Counted from the stretch's first letter, positions 38,087 to 47,371 are shown. The stretch is DNA of 64,000 nucleotides from Trichormus variabilis 0441 (GCF_009856605.1 NZ_CP047242.1:370001-434000); one strand, 5' to 3'. The notes: generated from the letters alone by a model not told the origin. A program made the numbers and translations.

Positions 38087-39454
38087 TCAGATTTTATTAA
38101 CTAGATGTTCTACGGTGTCAGCATCATTTGGTAAGGCGGCGGTGAGGACTTCGCTGCCTGTATCTGTAACTAAAACATCATCTTCAATGCGGATTCCTCG
38201 GACATCGGCAAACTGAGAGAGGCGTTCCCAGTTGACTGTATATTGATATCTTGAGCGAATTTTTTCATCGTTTAAGATGGCGGGAACTTGGTAGAAACCG
38301 GGTTCAATTGTGACTAACATTCCTGTACGTAGGGGACGATTTAAACGCAGGTAGCCCAAGCCGAAGCGATCGCTCCTTTTCTTCCCTTCTTCATAGCCGG
38401 CTAAATCACCCAGGTCTTCCATATCGTGGACATCTAAACCCAAGAGATGACCTATACCGTGGGGGAAAAATAAAGCATGGGCATCTTTTTCTACTAAATC
38501 TTCGGGATTACCTCGCAAAATGCCTAAATTTACCAAACCTTCGGCAATAACCCTAGCCCCTACTAGATGAATCTCTGCATACTCTACACCAGGAAGGATG
38601 TTGGCAATGCAGGTATCATGGGCTGCCAGTACTACATCATATATATCCCGTTGTGTGGGGGAAAACTTACCAGACACAGGCCAGGTACGGGTAATATCAG
38701 CAGCCCAACCTAATTCTGTTTCGCCACCGACATCGGCTAGTAATAAATCCCCTGGTTGCAGAGGATGGTGATATTGTTCGTTGTGTAGAACTTCGCCATG
38801 AACGGTAACGATACTGTTATAGGCAGTCGTCATGTTGTGAGCGATGAAAACGCTTTCCATTGCAGCTCTAACTTCCGCTTCTATTTTGGCGTTGGCGGTG
38901 GCTACCATACCGGCTTTGTGGGCTGCTACACTCACAGTTGCTGCCTTACGTAACTCGGCTAATGCGCCTGCGTCGTGGATGAGGCGTAAGGTGACGATCG
39001 CTTTCGTTAATTCTAAATCAATTCCTTCCGGTTGACTTTGCGGTAATACCCATCTGTTCAGTAGTTGGGACTGCTGCGTCCAGGTTGTAGCATCTTGGAC
39101 GGCAATAGTGGCTGCACCTGCTAGGAATGGCGTTAATTCTGATAAGGGTTTAGCTGCATCTGCGCCAATAGTCTCAGCTATTTCCTCACGTTTGGGCGTT
39201 TCTCCATGCCACAGGGCGCTACCAGGTGCAGGATCATCGATAAATAATGTCAGCTTACCCGCTTCTAGGTGAATTGCGGCGTTGGGTAGGGGTAAGCCAG
39301 CAAAATAGAGGAAGTGACTGCTAGCCCGAAACGGAAAGCGATTGGCAGGAAAATTGCGTGCATTGCTGCCACCTGACCATAAAATGGCAGGAAAATCGAT
39401 GAGGCGGGCTAATTTTTGACGGCGATCGCGCAAAGTATCAGCTAGAGAACCCAT
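38087..39454 (-). CDS. pepP: Xaa-Pro aminopeptidase (aminopeptidase P, M24B)
   Basis: A 455-residue metallopeptidase that removes N-terminal residues before proline. The N-terminal domain (about 1-165) contains ARNFPANRFPFRASSHFLYF. The pita-bread domain has the five metal ligands: Asp in LLADVGGE, Asp in AADITRTWPV, His in PHGIGHLLGLDVHD, Glu in TIEPGFY and Glu in RIEDDVLVT. Length fits bacterial PepP. It converges on urtE. Confidence 0.92.
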   Translation of the reverse strand: MGSLADTLRDRRQKLARLIDFPAILWSGGSNARNFPANRFPFRASSHFLYFAGLPLPNAAIHLEAGKLTLFIDDPAPGSALWHGETPKREEIAETIGADAAKPLSELTPFLAGAATIAVQDATTWTQQSQLLNRWVLPQSQPEGIDLELTKAIVTLRLIHDAGALAELRKAATVSVAAHKAGMVATANAKIEAEVRAAMESVFIAHNMTTAYNSIVTVHGEVLHNEQYHHPLQPGDLLLADVGGETELGWAADITRTWPVSGKFSPTQRDIYDVVLAAHDTCIANILPGVEYAEIHLVGARVIAEGLVNLGILRGNPEDLVEKDAHALFFPHGIGHLLGLDVHDMEDLGDLAGYEEGKKRSDRFGLGYLRLNRPLRTGMLVTIEPGFYQVPAILNDEKIRSRYQYTVNWERLSQFADVRGIRIEDDVLVTDTGSEVLTAALPNDADTVEHLVNKI

Positions 39455-39657
39455 AATTAGTTATCGCTATTTAATCGTTATCTTCTTTATCATTATCCTG
39501 ACTGTCACGGTTCGTCCTGCACTTATCACTCTAATTTCTAAGGTACTGCATTGCCCGTTATTCATGTTCAATATGGCTTGAGAGAAAAAAGCTAGGCTCA
39601 ACCGTACTTCCTCCCCCTTCTCGTCTTAATTTTAAATTTTGAATTGATTCATACTCT

Positions 39658-40452
39658 ATGGGACAAATCATTACTCAAGTAGATGCTTTCACTGATAAAC
39701 CCTTCGGGGGAAATCCTGCGGCTGTCTGTGTTGTGCCGTCTCCTCAACCAGATATCTGGATGCAGAATATAGCCCAGGAAATGAACTTATCGGAGACGGC
39801 TTTTTTAGTCAAACAAGATGATGGTTTTAATCTGCGGTGGTTCACGCCGACGGTGGAAGTACCGCTTTGTGGTCATGCAACCTTAGCCAGCGCTCATGTG
39901 TTGTGGTCGGAAGGGCATTTATCACCCGATGAAATAGCCCGTTTTCATACCAAAAGTGGCTTACTCATTGCCAAGCGCCAAGGTGATTGGATTGAGTTAG
40001 ATTTTCCGGTGAATCACTCACAACCCATAACCACACCCCCAGAACTGACTGAGGCCTTGGGTGTTTCTTTAAAATCAGTTTTCCAAAACTCTCTAGGCTA
40101 TTTGGTAGAGGTGGAATCTGAGGATGTGGTGCGAAATCTACAGCCCAATTTTCAGCTACTCAAAACTTTAGCTGTGGCTGATGTGATAGTTACTAGCCAA
40201 ACTCAGCCTGATTCCCCATACGATTTTGTTTCTCGCTTCTTTGCCCCAGGCTTAGGTATCAACGAAGATCCAGTCACAGGTGCGGCTCATTGCTGCTTGG
40301 CCAGTTACTGGCGCGATCGCCTGGGTAAAGATGAGTTTTTGGCTTATCAAGCCTCTAGCCGTGGTGGAGTGGTCAAGGTGAGTTATGGGGGAGGCGATCG
40401 GGTTTTTCTCGCAGGACAGGCGGTTACTGTTTTGAGGGGAGAGTTAATTTAA
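39658..40452 (+). CDS. PhzF family isomerase/epimerase-like protein
   Basis: A 264-residue member of the PhzF/diaminopimelate-epimerase fold. Signatures: DAFTDKPFGGNPAAVC (9-24), MNLSETAFL with the likely catalytic Glu (about 47), RWFTPTVEVPLCGHATLASA and NEDPVTGAAHCCLASYW. The natural substrate is unknown; no phenazine genes are nearby. The stop codon overlaps the first base pairs of a large inverted repeat. Confidence 0.88.
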   Translation: MGQIITQVDAFTDKPFGGNPAAVCVVPSPQPDIWMQNIAQEMNLSETAFLVKQDDGFNLRWFTPTVEVPLCGHATLASAHVLWSEGHLSPDEIARFHTKSGLLIAKRQGDWIELDFPVNHSQPITTPPELTEALGVSLKSVFQNSLGYLVEVESEDVVRNLQPNFQLLKTLAVADVIVTSQTQPDSPYDFVSRFFAPGLGINEDPVTGAAHCCLASYWRDRLGKDEFLAYQASSRGGVVKVSYGGGDRVFLAGQAVTVLRGELI

Positions 40453-40538
40453 CGCAAAGGGGCGCAGAGGTAAGCGCAAAGGTACGCAAAGAAAATTCTC
40501 CGCGTTCCCTTGCGTTTACCTCCGTGTTCCTCTGCGTT
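40451..40538. repeat. 42-bp-arm inverted repeat starting at the phzF-like stop codon
   Basis: Left arm 40451-40492 (AACGCAAAGG...) and right arm 40497-40538 (ending CCTCTGCGTT) are imperfect complements with a 4-nt gap. The unit is the AACGCAGAGG-type dispersed repeat also seen near 25053-25100, 35293 and 37958. It can fold into one long hairpin and may act as a terminator. Confidence 0.75.
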
Positions 40539-40586
40539 TAAAAATTACGCGTCAGAATAGATAAATAAACCTATGTCTTATTTTCC

Positions 40587-41030
40587 ATGTCGGCTAAAAA
40601 TACAGCTAGTAAAAGGTCTATCCCTTATGGTGACTGGCCAATTGAGCAGTTGCCTGGATTGAGTCAAGAAGAACAATCCCGACTGCAAAATTGTGGGATT
40701 CAAACTACAGCAGGGCTTGTCAAACAGGGTAAAACTTTAGAGTCCAGGCTGGCCTTAGCGAGTAAGTTACAAGTTCATCTGCAATATGTAAATAAATGGA
40801 TAGCCTTAGCAGATTTAGCCAGGATTCCTAGTGTAGGAACACAATATTGTGGTTTATTGCTTCATGCAGGCGTTGGTTCTGTGGCACAGTTAGCCCAGAT
40901 TCCTACCCATAGATTACACAAACAAATTTTACGCTTACAAGTCGCAACCTTGCAGCGTCGAGATTTGTGTCCAGCAATTGAATTAGTCCAGCAGTGGAGT
41001 CAACAGGCGAATATTGTTAATGGTCATTAG
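40587..41030 (+). CDS. DUF4332 helix-hairpin-helix protein
   Basis: A 147-residue protein with helix-hairpin-helix-like repeats: LPGLSQEEQSRLQNCGIQTT (begins about 22), LQYVNKWIALADLARIPSVG, and QYCGLLLHAGVGSVAQLAQI. This is the DUF4332 pattern, likely a nucleic-acid- or protein-binding fold. Function unknown. Confidence 0.8.
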   Translation: MSAKNTASKRSIPYGDWPIEQLPGLSQEEQSRLQNCGIQTTAGLVKQGKTLESRLALASKLQVHLQYVNKWIALADLARIPSVGTQYCGLLLHAGVGSVAQLAQIPTHRLHKQILRLQVATLQRRDLCPAIELVQQWSQQANIVNGH

Positions 41031-41047
41031 TCAGTGGTCAGTGGTCA

Positions 41048-41109
41048 GTAGGGGCGGGTTGATGAAGATCATCGTTCAAGAGTCAGGATATTTGTAAACC
41101 CGCCCGTAC
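41048..41109. repeat. GTAGGGGCGGGTT...AACCCGCCCGTAC palindromic repeat
   Basis: 13-bp arms (one mismatch) enclose 36 bp. It is flanked on both sides by GGTCATTAGTCA heptamer repeats. It sits between the convergent DUF4332 and tetR genes. Confidence 0.65.
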
Positions 41110-41163
41110 AATTGCCATTGGTCATTGGTCATTACTCATTACTCAACAGTTAACGGTGATTCC

Positions 41164-41778
41164 CTAATCTTTTGCCAGCACTCCATTGAGGAAGATATCA
41201 GCTAGGCCTTCTGCCATTTGCTGCATTTCTTGGGGGGAAGCGTCTGGCTGCATGAGAGTATTGTTGGAGAAACCAGCGATCGCAAACATTCCCAGGAAAA
41301 CTTTGGCTACTAGATTGGCATCTGTTTTGCGGTAAATGCCTTTATCCATCGCGGTTTGGAAGAAGGCTTCGGCGACATCGGTCATTTTTTCAATGACTTC
41401 TATTTGAATGCGATCGCGTAAATCTGGATGAAACTGCACTTCCATGAAGCAAACCCGCATTAAGTCGGCGTTTTTGTGCAAATTCCACATTCGGCGGCGC
41501 ATCACCTGAGCGACAGCCTTATAGCTACCCATTTCGCTCAATTCTGTCAGCAAATCTGTGAGAATATCCACCCAACCAGCAGTTGCTACTTCTACCAAAA
41601 TCGCTTTTTTGTTAGGGAAATGCCTAAACAAAGTACCTTCGGCTACACCTGCGGCTTGTGCTAAATCGCGGGTGGTAGTGCCATCAAAGCCTTGGGAGGC
41701 AAATAATTTCAGCGCCGCCTGTAAAATTTTGGTGCGTGTCTGTGCCTCTGAAGGCGGGGGAGAATTAAAAACTCGCAT
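41164..41778 (-). CDS. TetR family transcriptional regulator
   Basis: A 204-residue repressor with the N-terminal helix-turn-helix (KLFASQGFDGTTTRDLAQAA then VAEGTLFRHFPNKKAIL) and a C-terminal ligand domain. It is divergent from the M16 peptidase gene with 150 bp between, so that gene pair is a candidate target. The ligand is unknown. Confidence 0.92.
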   Translation of the reverse strand: MRVFNSPPPSEAQTRTKILQAALKLFASQGFDGTTTRDLAQAAGVAEGTLFRHFPNKKAILVEVATAGWVDILTDLLTELSEMGSYKAVAQVMRRRMWNLHKNADLMRVCFMEVQFHPDLRDRIQIEVIEKMTDVAEAFFQTAMDKGIYRKTDANLVAKVFLGMFAIAGFSNNTLMQPDASPQEMQQMAEGLADIFLNGVLAKD

Positions 41779-41928
41779 AATAGTTATTGTAAAATCTCCG
41801 GAACACTACTTGTAGCATTATTGTCTAACGTCAGGTACAAAAAGCACAGAAAGCTTAATACAAGATTAACGCTACAATTCTCGATTAACCTGTTGCTTAA
41901 GTAGTGGATATTTATTTACTTGTTGCTT

Positions 41929-43515
41929 ATGAATCAACTTAGTCGTTCAATATCGCGTCGGCTGTTGGCAACCTTGATGGCAACAGTCGTTATATGGTGG
42001 GGATGGACACCAGAAATAGCTTTGGCACAAACGCCTCCTGCTTTACAACCAAGCAAAACACCAACTGCAAAGGTTCCCACTTCAATTCAACCCTATCTAG
42101 ACCGGGTAATTAAGGATTTGACGGAGTTCCGGCTGGATAATGGTATGAAGTTTATTGTCTTAGAACGCCATCAAGCGCCAGTGGTTTCCTTTCTCACCTA
42201 CGCGGATGTTGGGGGTGTGGATGAACCTGATGGTAAGACTGGTGTCGCTCACTTTCTTGAGCATTTGGCGTTCAAAGGCACTACACGCATTGGTACACAG
42301 AATTATCAGGCTGAAAAACCCTTGCTTGAGCGGTTGGAGCAGTTAGACACGCAAATTCGAGCCGCGAAAGCCAATGGTAAGCAAGATGATGTTGCTAGGT
42401 TGCAAGCGACTTTTAAGGAAGTAGAATCACAAGCTGGTAAATTAGTCAAACAAAATGAACTGGGGCAAATTGTCGAACAATCTGGGGGTGTAGGTTTAAA
42501 CGCCAATACCTCAACGGAAGCGACACGTTATTTCTACAGTTTCCCGTCCAATAAGTTAGAACTGTGGATGTCGTTGGAGTCTGATCGATTTCTTGATCCT
42601 GTGATTCGCCGGGAGTTTTATAAAGAAAAAGATGTGATTTTAGAAGAGCGGCGGATGCGGATCGAAAATTCACCTATTGGTTTGATGGTGGAAAAGTTTA
42701 TCGATGCTGCTTACAAAGTTCATCCTTACAGACGACCAGTGATTGGTTATGACCAAGATATTCGTAACTTAACGCCAGAAGATGTACAGACGTTTTACAA
42801 TACTCACTACGTACCCAGTAATATTACCATTGCTGTTGTTGGGGATGTGAAAACGGCTGAGGTGAAACAACTGGCGCAAACTTACTTTGGACGCTACAAA
42901 GCAGCACCTAAACCACAGTCAAAAATTACCCCAGAACCCAAACAAACACAAACAAGAGAGGTTACTTTAGAACTCGCTTCTCAACCTTGGTATTTAGAAG
43001 GTTATCATCGTCCCGCAGTGACTCATCCAGATAATGCGGCATACGATATTATTGCCAGCTTGTTAAGTAGTGGACGTACGTCGCGGTTATATAAGTCTTT
43101 GGTGGAAAAAGAACGTGTAGCATTAAATGCTCAAGGTTTTAGTGGTTTTCCTGGGGATAAATACCCCAATTTGATGCTGTTCTATGCTCTCACTGCTCCT
43201 GGTCACACAGTTGATGAAGTAGCAGTGTCTTTAAGCAAAGAAATTGACAAGTTGAAAACTGAACCTGTATCTGCGGTGGAATTAGAACGGGTGAAAACTC
43301 AAGCCAGGGCTGGTTTATTACGTAGCTTAGATTCCAATATGGGTATGGCGCAGCAACTTTTGGAATATGACGTAAAAACAGGCTCTTGGCGCAATTTGTT
43401 TAAACAATTAGATGAAATTGTGGCTGTGACTCCTGCGGATATTCAGCGAGTAGCCAAAGCAACGTTTACGCCAGAAAATCGCACAATTGGCAAGTTGTTA
43501 TCGAAAAAAGCATGA
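41929..43515 (+). CDS. M16 family zinc peptidase (secreted)
   Basis: About 528 residues with an N-terminal signal peptide (LLATLMATVVIWWGW, cleavage near ALAQTP). The inverted zinc motif HFLEH occurs in GVAHFLEHLAFKG (about 106-118), with the distal Glu in NANTSTEATRYF. This is the catalytic half of an M16B pair. I use the ATG at 41929; two upstream TTGs are less likely. The next gene encodes the partner. Confidence 0.9.
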   Translation: MNQLSRSISRRLLATLMATVVIWWGWTPEIALAQTPPALQPSKTPTAKVPTSIQPYLDRVIKDLTEFRLDNGMKFIVLERHQAPVVSFLTYADVGGVDEPDGKTGVAHFLEHLAFKGTTRIGTQNYQAEKPLLERLEQLDTQIRAAKANGKQDDVARLQATFKEVESQAGKLVKQNELGQIVEQSGGVGLNANTSTEATRYFYSFPSNKLELWMSLESDRFLDPVIRREFYKEKDVILEERRMRIENSPIGLMVEKFIDAAYKVHPYRRPVIGYDQDIRNLTPEDVQTFYNTHYVPSNITIAVVGDVKTAEVKQLAQTYFGRYKAAPKPQSKITPEPKQTQTREVTLELASQPWYLEGYHRPAVTHPDNAAYDIIASLLSSGRTSRLYKSLVEKERVALNAQGFSGFPGDKYPNLMLFYALTAPGHTVDEVAVSLSKEIDKLKTEPVSAVELERVKTQARAGLLRSLDSNMGMAQQLLEYDVKTGSWRNLFKQLDEIVAVTPADIQRVAKATFTPENRTIGKLLSKKA

Positions 43516-43597
43516 GTAATACACCGCAAATATGAGGAGAGCAGCAACAGATATGCACAGGCGTAAACAATTCAAAATTAGAAATCCAAAATTCACA

Positions 43598-45070
43598 ATG
43601 GGAAAAGGCAAAAGTTTTATTTTGGCGTTGGTGGCTATTTTTGCCTTTTTAGCTGTGACTTTTAACTTTTCCCTGACGGCGACAGCAGCAGCCAAACACT
43701 ATACAGAGTTGCAGTTTGCGCCGTTACCGGAGGTGAAGTTACCCAAGTATGAACGGTTTGTATTGCAGAATGGCTTGGTTGTCTATCTCATGGAGGATAG
43801 GGAACTACCTTTAATTGGTGGTACAGCCCTAGTCAGGACTGGGAGTCGTTGGGAACCAGCAGATAAAGTGGGATTGGCTAGCTTTACTGGTGGCGTGATG
43901 CGGACTGGTGGAACTAAGGAGCATTCACCTGATGATTTGAATGAAATATTAGAACAACGCGCCGCATCGGTAGAAGTGAATATTGGTGAGGCTGCGGGTA
44001 GCGCTAGTTTTGAGGCGCTGAGTGAAGATGTAGAAACAGTGTTTGGGCTATTTGCTGAGGTGTTGCGATCGCCAGTGTTTGCTCAAGCTAAACTAGATTT
44101 GGCGAAAACTCAAGCAAAAGGCGGTATTTCTCGCCGCAATGATGATCCTGATGATATTGCTAATCGGGAATTTCGCAAGCTGATTTATGGCAAAGATAGC
44201 CCCTATGGTCGGATTACAGAATATGCTACTGTGAATGCGATCGCCCGTGAAGATTTGGTACAGTTCCACCAACAATATTTCCACCCCAATAATATGATTT
44301 TGGGCATTGTGGGAGATTTTGATAGTAAAAAAATGCGATCGCTCATTCAAGCCAAGTTGGGTAACTGGGCGCGTAACCCAAAATTTACTAAACCAACTTT
44401 ACCAGCAGTTTCCCCAGCAAATACCGGTGGGGTATTTTTCGTCAATCAACCCCAACTTACCCAAAGTAGTATTTTAGTTGGGCATTTGGGGGGTAAGTTC
44501 GATAACCCCGACTATGCAGCCTTGGACGTATTGAATGGGGTGTTAAATGGTTTTGGGGGTCGTTTATTTAATGAGGTGCGATCGCGTCAAGGTTTAGCCT
44601 ATTCTGTATATGGTTACTGGAGTCCCCGCTTTGACTATCCTGGGATGTTCATGGCTGGTGGACAAACCCGTTCTGATGCGACTGTGCAGTTTGTCAAAGC
44701 TTTACAAGCGGAAATTAAACGCATCCAATCCCAACCCGTAACAGCAGAAGAATTAGCCCGTGCTAAAGAGTCTACCCTCAATTCTTTTGTATTCAACTTC
44801 CAAGACCCCAGCCAAACCTTATCCCGATTGATGCGCTATGAATACTATGGCTATCCGGCTGATTTTCTCTTCCGCTATCAAAAAGCCGTAGCCGCCACCA
44901 CAATAGCTGATGTGCAAAGGGTAGCCAAGCAATACCTCAAACCAGATAATCTTGTCACTCTGGTGGTGGGTAATCAAACCGCTATTCAACCACCATTAAC
45001 TCAGCTAGCCGCTCAAGTCACACCAATCGATGTGACAATTCCTAGTCCACCACAACAAGCGCAGAATTAA
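43598..45070 (+). CDS. M16 family peptidase-like protein (secreted, partner subunit)
   Basis: About 490 residues: signal peptide (SFILALVAIFAFLAVTF, cleavage near TAAAKH), then an M16 fold lacking the HxxEH motif (GLASFTGGVMRTGGT at the equivalent place) but with the C-terminal R/Y motif region (SRQGLAYSVYGYWSP). Such inactive subunits pair with an active M16 partner, here the gene just upstream. ATGs at 43532 and 43553 would add up to 22 residues, mostly encoded by an AATTCAAAATT-type repeat; 43598 gives a clean signal peptide. Confidence 0.85.
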   Translation: MGKGKSFILALVAIFAFLAVTFNFSLTATAAAKHYTELQFAPLPEVKLPKYERFVLQNGLVVYLMEDRELPLIGGTALVRTGSRWEPADKVGLASFTGGVMRTGGTKEHSPDDLNEILEQRAASVEVNIGEAAGSASFEALSEDVETVFGLFAEVLRSPVFAQAKLDLAKTQAKGGISRRNDDPDDIANREFRKLIYGKDSPYGRITEYATVNAIAREDLVQFHQQYFHPNNMILGIVGDFDSKKMRSLIQAKLGNWARNPKFTKPTLPAVSPANTGGVFFVNQPQLTQSSILVGHLGGKFDNPDYAALDVLNGVLNGFGGRLFNEVRSRQGLAYSVYGYWSPRFDYPGMFMAGGQTRSDATVQFVKALQAEIKRIQSQPVTAEELARAKESTLNSFVFNFQDPSQTLSRLMRYEYYGYPADFLFRYQKAVAATTIADVQRVAKQYLKPDNLVTLVVGNQTAIQPPLTQLAAQVTPIDVTIPSPPQQAQN

Positions 45071-45107
45071 TAGTTGAGATAATCACATCAGATTCCTATA
45101 AATGGAT

Positions 45108-45143
45108 AATAATCCCAGTTTTTCTAGAGAAACTGGGATTATT
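45108..45143 (+). terminator. intrinsic terminator after the M16 genes
   Basis: AATAATCCCAGTTT-ttctagag-AAACTGGGATTATT is a 14-bp perfect stem followed by GTTTTGC, 38 nt after the stop codon. Confidence 0.8.
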
Positions 45144-45324
45144 GTTTTGCTGAGGACAAAGCAGCTTCACTATTATATAAAATCAGCTTTTATAGACACA
45201 AATACTTGAATTATGTCTGAAAATCTAGTCTCAAAATATTGATTTTCCTCAAGGACAAATCAAAATATAAGGCAGGACTTCCCATCTTTTTGATTAGGGA
45301 AAATCCCTGTAACGAGCTAAGCGA

Positions 45325-45330
45325 TATAAT
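45325..45330 (+). promoter_or_regulatory. -10 box of the 45352 gene
   Basis: A perfect TATAAT lies 22 nt upstream of the ATG. No clear -35 is found 16-18 bp further upstream, so an activator may be needed. Confidence 0.5.
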
Positions 45331-45351
45331 CATCTTGAACGAGGCAAGCAA

Positions 45352-45609
45352 ATGGTAAAAATAACAATTTCTGATCTTTCACCCGACGATGAGGGAAAAT
45401 CATTGAAAGACCTCACTACTTGGGAACTGAAGTCTGTGTATGCAGGCTTGGAAAGAAGATATGGCGGTAGAAGAAATCAAGTTGCCGAACCGTCAGAAGA
45501 GTCAACAACACCCACATTGAATGATACTAACGGAACTCTTGATCGATGGATGGATTCACTAGAATTACAAATTCAAGACCTGCGAAAACAGCTTGGTATT
45601 AATTCATGA
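45352..45609 (+). CDS. small acidic protein at the edge of the RiPP locus
   Basis: An 85-residue protein: ITISDLSPDDEGKSLKDLTT then WELKSVYAGLERRYGG resembles the leader style of cyanobacterial double-glycine precursors (xISDLxP ... L...V.GG), but the remainder is a charged helix (DRWMDSLELQIQDLRKQLGI) unlike a core peptide. It has its own -10 box and a strong terminator, so it is a one-gene unit. It could be an immunity or regulatory protein; not recognised. Confidence 0.6.
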   Translation: MVKITISDLSPDDEGKSLKDLTTWELKSVYAGLERRYGGRRNQVAEPSEESTTPTLNDTNGTLDRWMDSLELQIQDLRKQLGINS

Positions 45610-45642
45610 TTGTTCGTTAATTACAACCTAATATTTAGGATG

Positions 45643-45686
45643 TCGTGTATTTTGATGAAAACTAATATCAAAATACACGATTTTTT
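45643..45686 (+). terminator. strong intrinsic terminator
   Basis: TCGTGTATTTTGAT and ATCAAAATACACGA form a perfect 14-bp stem with a 10-nt loop followed by TTTTTT, 34 nt past the stop of the small protein. Confidence 0.9.
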
Positions 45687-46245
45687 ATTGCGCGAGTGCG
45701 TGTTAGTTATCTTTTGCTTTTATCAGTTCAGTTAAGAGAATATTAGATTGAGTGCAGTGATAGCCTGGCAAAGTAAGTAGCCGTCATGAACTGCGTACAC
45801 AGGAAAACATGAGAAAGTCTTTCTCTAACACCCTTACACCCCTTTTTCAATTCATAACGAATTAAAAAAAAACAACCTATATTAAGTGGCGTAAAAATAC
45901 TAGACTTCAGTTAATTGTAAGAATTTTAGTCTTTGTTTGAGAACTTTAGTTATCACTAGAAACATTTACTTATTTACCCTGTTCTATCGGAGTTAAAACG
46001 CTAGATCACACTGCCATATTTTTCATAAAATTTTGTGCTGGAGATTATCAAGGTTAGCAAGCTTAAATTTTAGGTAATGTAAAAATTAAAAACAGACATA
46101 TAGTACTCATTTATGTCTTGCTGATTGAGGTTTTAAGCTTGATTTTCCTAAAAAAAATAAATAAAAATTGAGTCAACGGTTAAGGAAAACAAACTTAATC
46201 GGTTACGAAATTCACGAAGAGCAAACATTGTTTTAGGAGTCAATC
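45687..46245. other. leader region of the precursor array
   Basis: 559 bp without a gene. It contains one end of the 23903-type element (45725-45742), a C/T-rich repeat (45826-45845), and a 37-bp block (45950-45986) that recurs at 60022-60058. The promoter of the precursor genes must lie here, but I find no confident -35/-10 pair. Confidence 0.5.
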
Positions 46246-46488
46246 ATGGCGTTTATTGCTGTTAAAGAATTACAGGTTGCCGGCGCAGAATTATTCCAAG
46301 ATTCTGAAAGCTTTCTTAACGAGTTGAACAATCTTGATAACTCTGTTCATGGTGGTGGTGACTATTCCAATACCACAAATGGAGTTTTAGATTTAGCCGT
46401 GAAGGGATTTGAGTTTGGTGTCATCACCTATGGTATCGATGCTATTGGACACCTAGCTAAATCCTATAGTTCTGCTGGTTACTACTAA
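46246..46488 (+). CDS. double-glycine RiPP/bacteriocin precursor, copy 1
   Basis: An 80-residue precursor. The 37-residue leader (MAFIAVKELQVAGAELFQDS, then SFLNELNNLDNSVHGG) carries the Leu/Phe-rich helix and GG cleavage signal used by C39 peptidases. The predicted 43-residue core starts GDYSNTTNG and ends LAKSYSSAGYY. It is hydrophobic, has eight Ser/Thr and no Cys. A third Gly leaves the cut site ambiguous by one. AGGAG lies 8 nt before the ATG. First of five tandem copies. A palindrome CTAAGATTTAATCTTAG overlaps the region just after its stop. Confidence 0.9.
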   Translation: MAFIAVKELQVAGAELFQDSESFLNELNNLDNSVHGGGDYSNTTNGVLDLAVKGFEFGVITYGIDAIGHLAKSYSSAGYY

Positions 46489-46550
46489 GATTTAATCTTA
46501 GAAACTGATTAGATAGCGAGCTAAATACTCTCGTTTAAATCTCAGCATGA

Positions 46551-46586
46551 GCGATTAAGTGAGCAAGGACTATACCACTTAATCGC
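46551..46586 (+). other. conserved spacer hairpin after precursor 1
   Basis: GCGATTAAGTG pairs with CACTTAATCGC (11 bp, 14-nt loop). Each of the five copies is followed by a related hairpin; none here has a T-run, which suggests mRNA stabilisation, processing or partial termination. Confidence 0.75.
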
Positions 46587-46633
46587 CTGCACTTTCTTTC
46601 TACTCAAAACCCAAATTATTTTAGGAGTCAATC

Positions 46634-46876
46634 ATGGCGTTTATTGCTGTTAAAGAATTACAAGTTACCGGCGCAGAATTGTTCCAAGATTCTGAAAGCT
46701 TCCTCAATGAATTGAACAATCTTGATAATTCTGTTCATGGTGGTGGTGACTATTCTAATACCACAAATGGAGTTTTAGACTTAGCTGCGAAGGGATTTGA
46801 GTTTGGTGTCATCACCTATGGTATCGATGCTATTGGACACCTAGCTAAGTCTTACAGTGATGCTGGTTACTACTAA
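46634..46876 (+). CDS. double-glycine precursor, copy 2
   Basis: 80 residues, identical to copy 1 except V11T in the leader, V52A (LDLAAKG) and S76D (KSYSDAGYY). Same AGGAGTCAATC-ATG start region. The 388-bp spacing from copy 1 and near-identical spacer show a recent tandem duplication. Confidence 0.9.
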   Translation: MAFIAVKELQVTGAELFQDSESFLNELNNLDNSVHGGGDYSNTTNGVLDLAAKGFEFGVITYGIDAIGHLAKSYSDAGYY

Positions 46877-46938
46877 GATTAAATCTTAGTAACTGATTGG
46901 ATAGTTAGCTAAATACTCTTGTTTAAATCTCAGCATGA

Positions 46939-46974
46939 GCGATTAAGTGAGCAAGGATTACACCACTTAATCGC
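46939..46974 (+). other. conserved spacer hairpin after precursor 2
   Basis: GCGATTAAGTG with CACTTAATCGC, same stem as after copy 1; loop differs slightly. Confidence 0.75.
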
Positions 46975-47021
46975 CTGCACTTTCTTTCTACTCAAAACCG
47001 AAATAGTTTTAGGAGTCAATC

Positions 47022-47258
47022 ATGGCGTTTATTGCTGTTAAAGAATTACAAGTTACCGGCGCAGAATTGTTCCAAGACTCTGAAAGCTTCCTCAATGAAT
47101 TGAACAATCTTGATAATTCTGTTCATGGTGGTGGTGACTATTCTAATACCACAAATGGAGTTTTAGACTTAGCTGCGAAGGGATTTGAGTTTGGTGTCAT
47201 CACTTATGGTATCGATGCTATTGGACACCTAGCTAAGTCCTTCAGTTCTGCTGCATAA
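47022..47258 (+). CDS. double-glycine precursor, copy 3
   Basis: 78 residues, same leader as copy 2. The core has LDLAAKG and ends LAKSFSSAA in place of SYSxAGYY, losing both terminal tyrosines. 388 bp after copy 2; the following spacer is shorter. Confidence 0.9.
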   Translation: MAFIAVKELQVTGAELFQDSESFLNELNNLDNSVHGGGDYSNTTNGVLDLAAKGFEFGVITYGIDAIGHLAKSFSSAA

Positions 47259-47296
47259 ATACTCAGATAAACAGATTTCTTGCAATTGTGGCATGA

Positions 47297-47324
47297 GCGG
47301 TTAAGTTTTGTATTTCTTAATCGC
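47297..47324 (+). other. conserved spacer hairpin after precursor 3
   Basis: GCGGTTAAG pairs with CTTAATCGC. The A-to-G change keeps pairing as G-U, hinting that the structure matters. Confidence 0.7.
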
Positions 47325-47371
47325 CTGCACTTTCTTTCTACTCAAAACCGACATAGTTTTAGGAGTCAATC

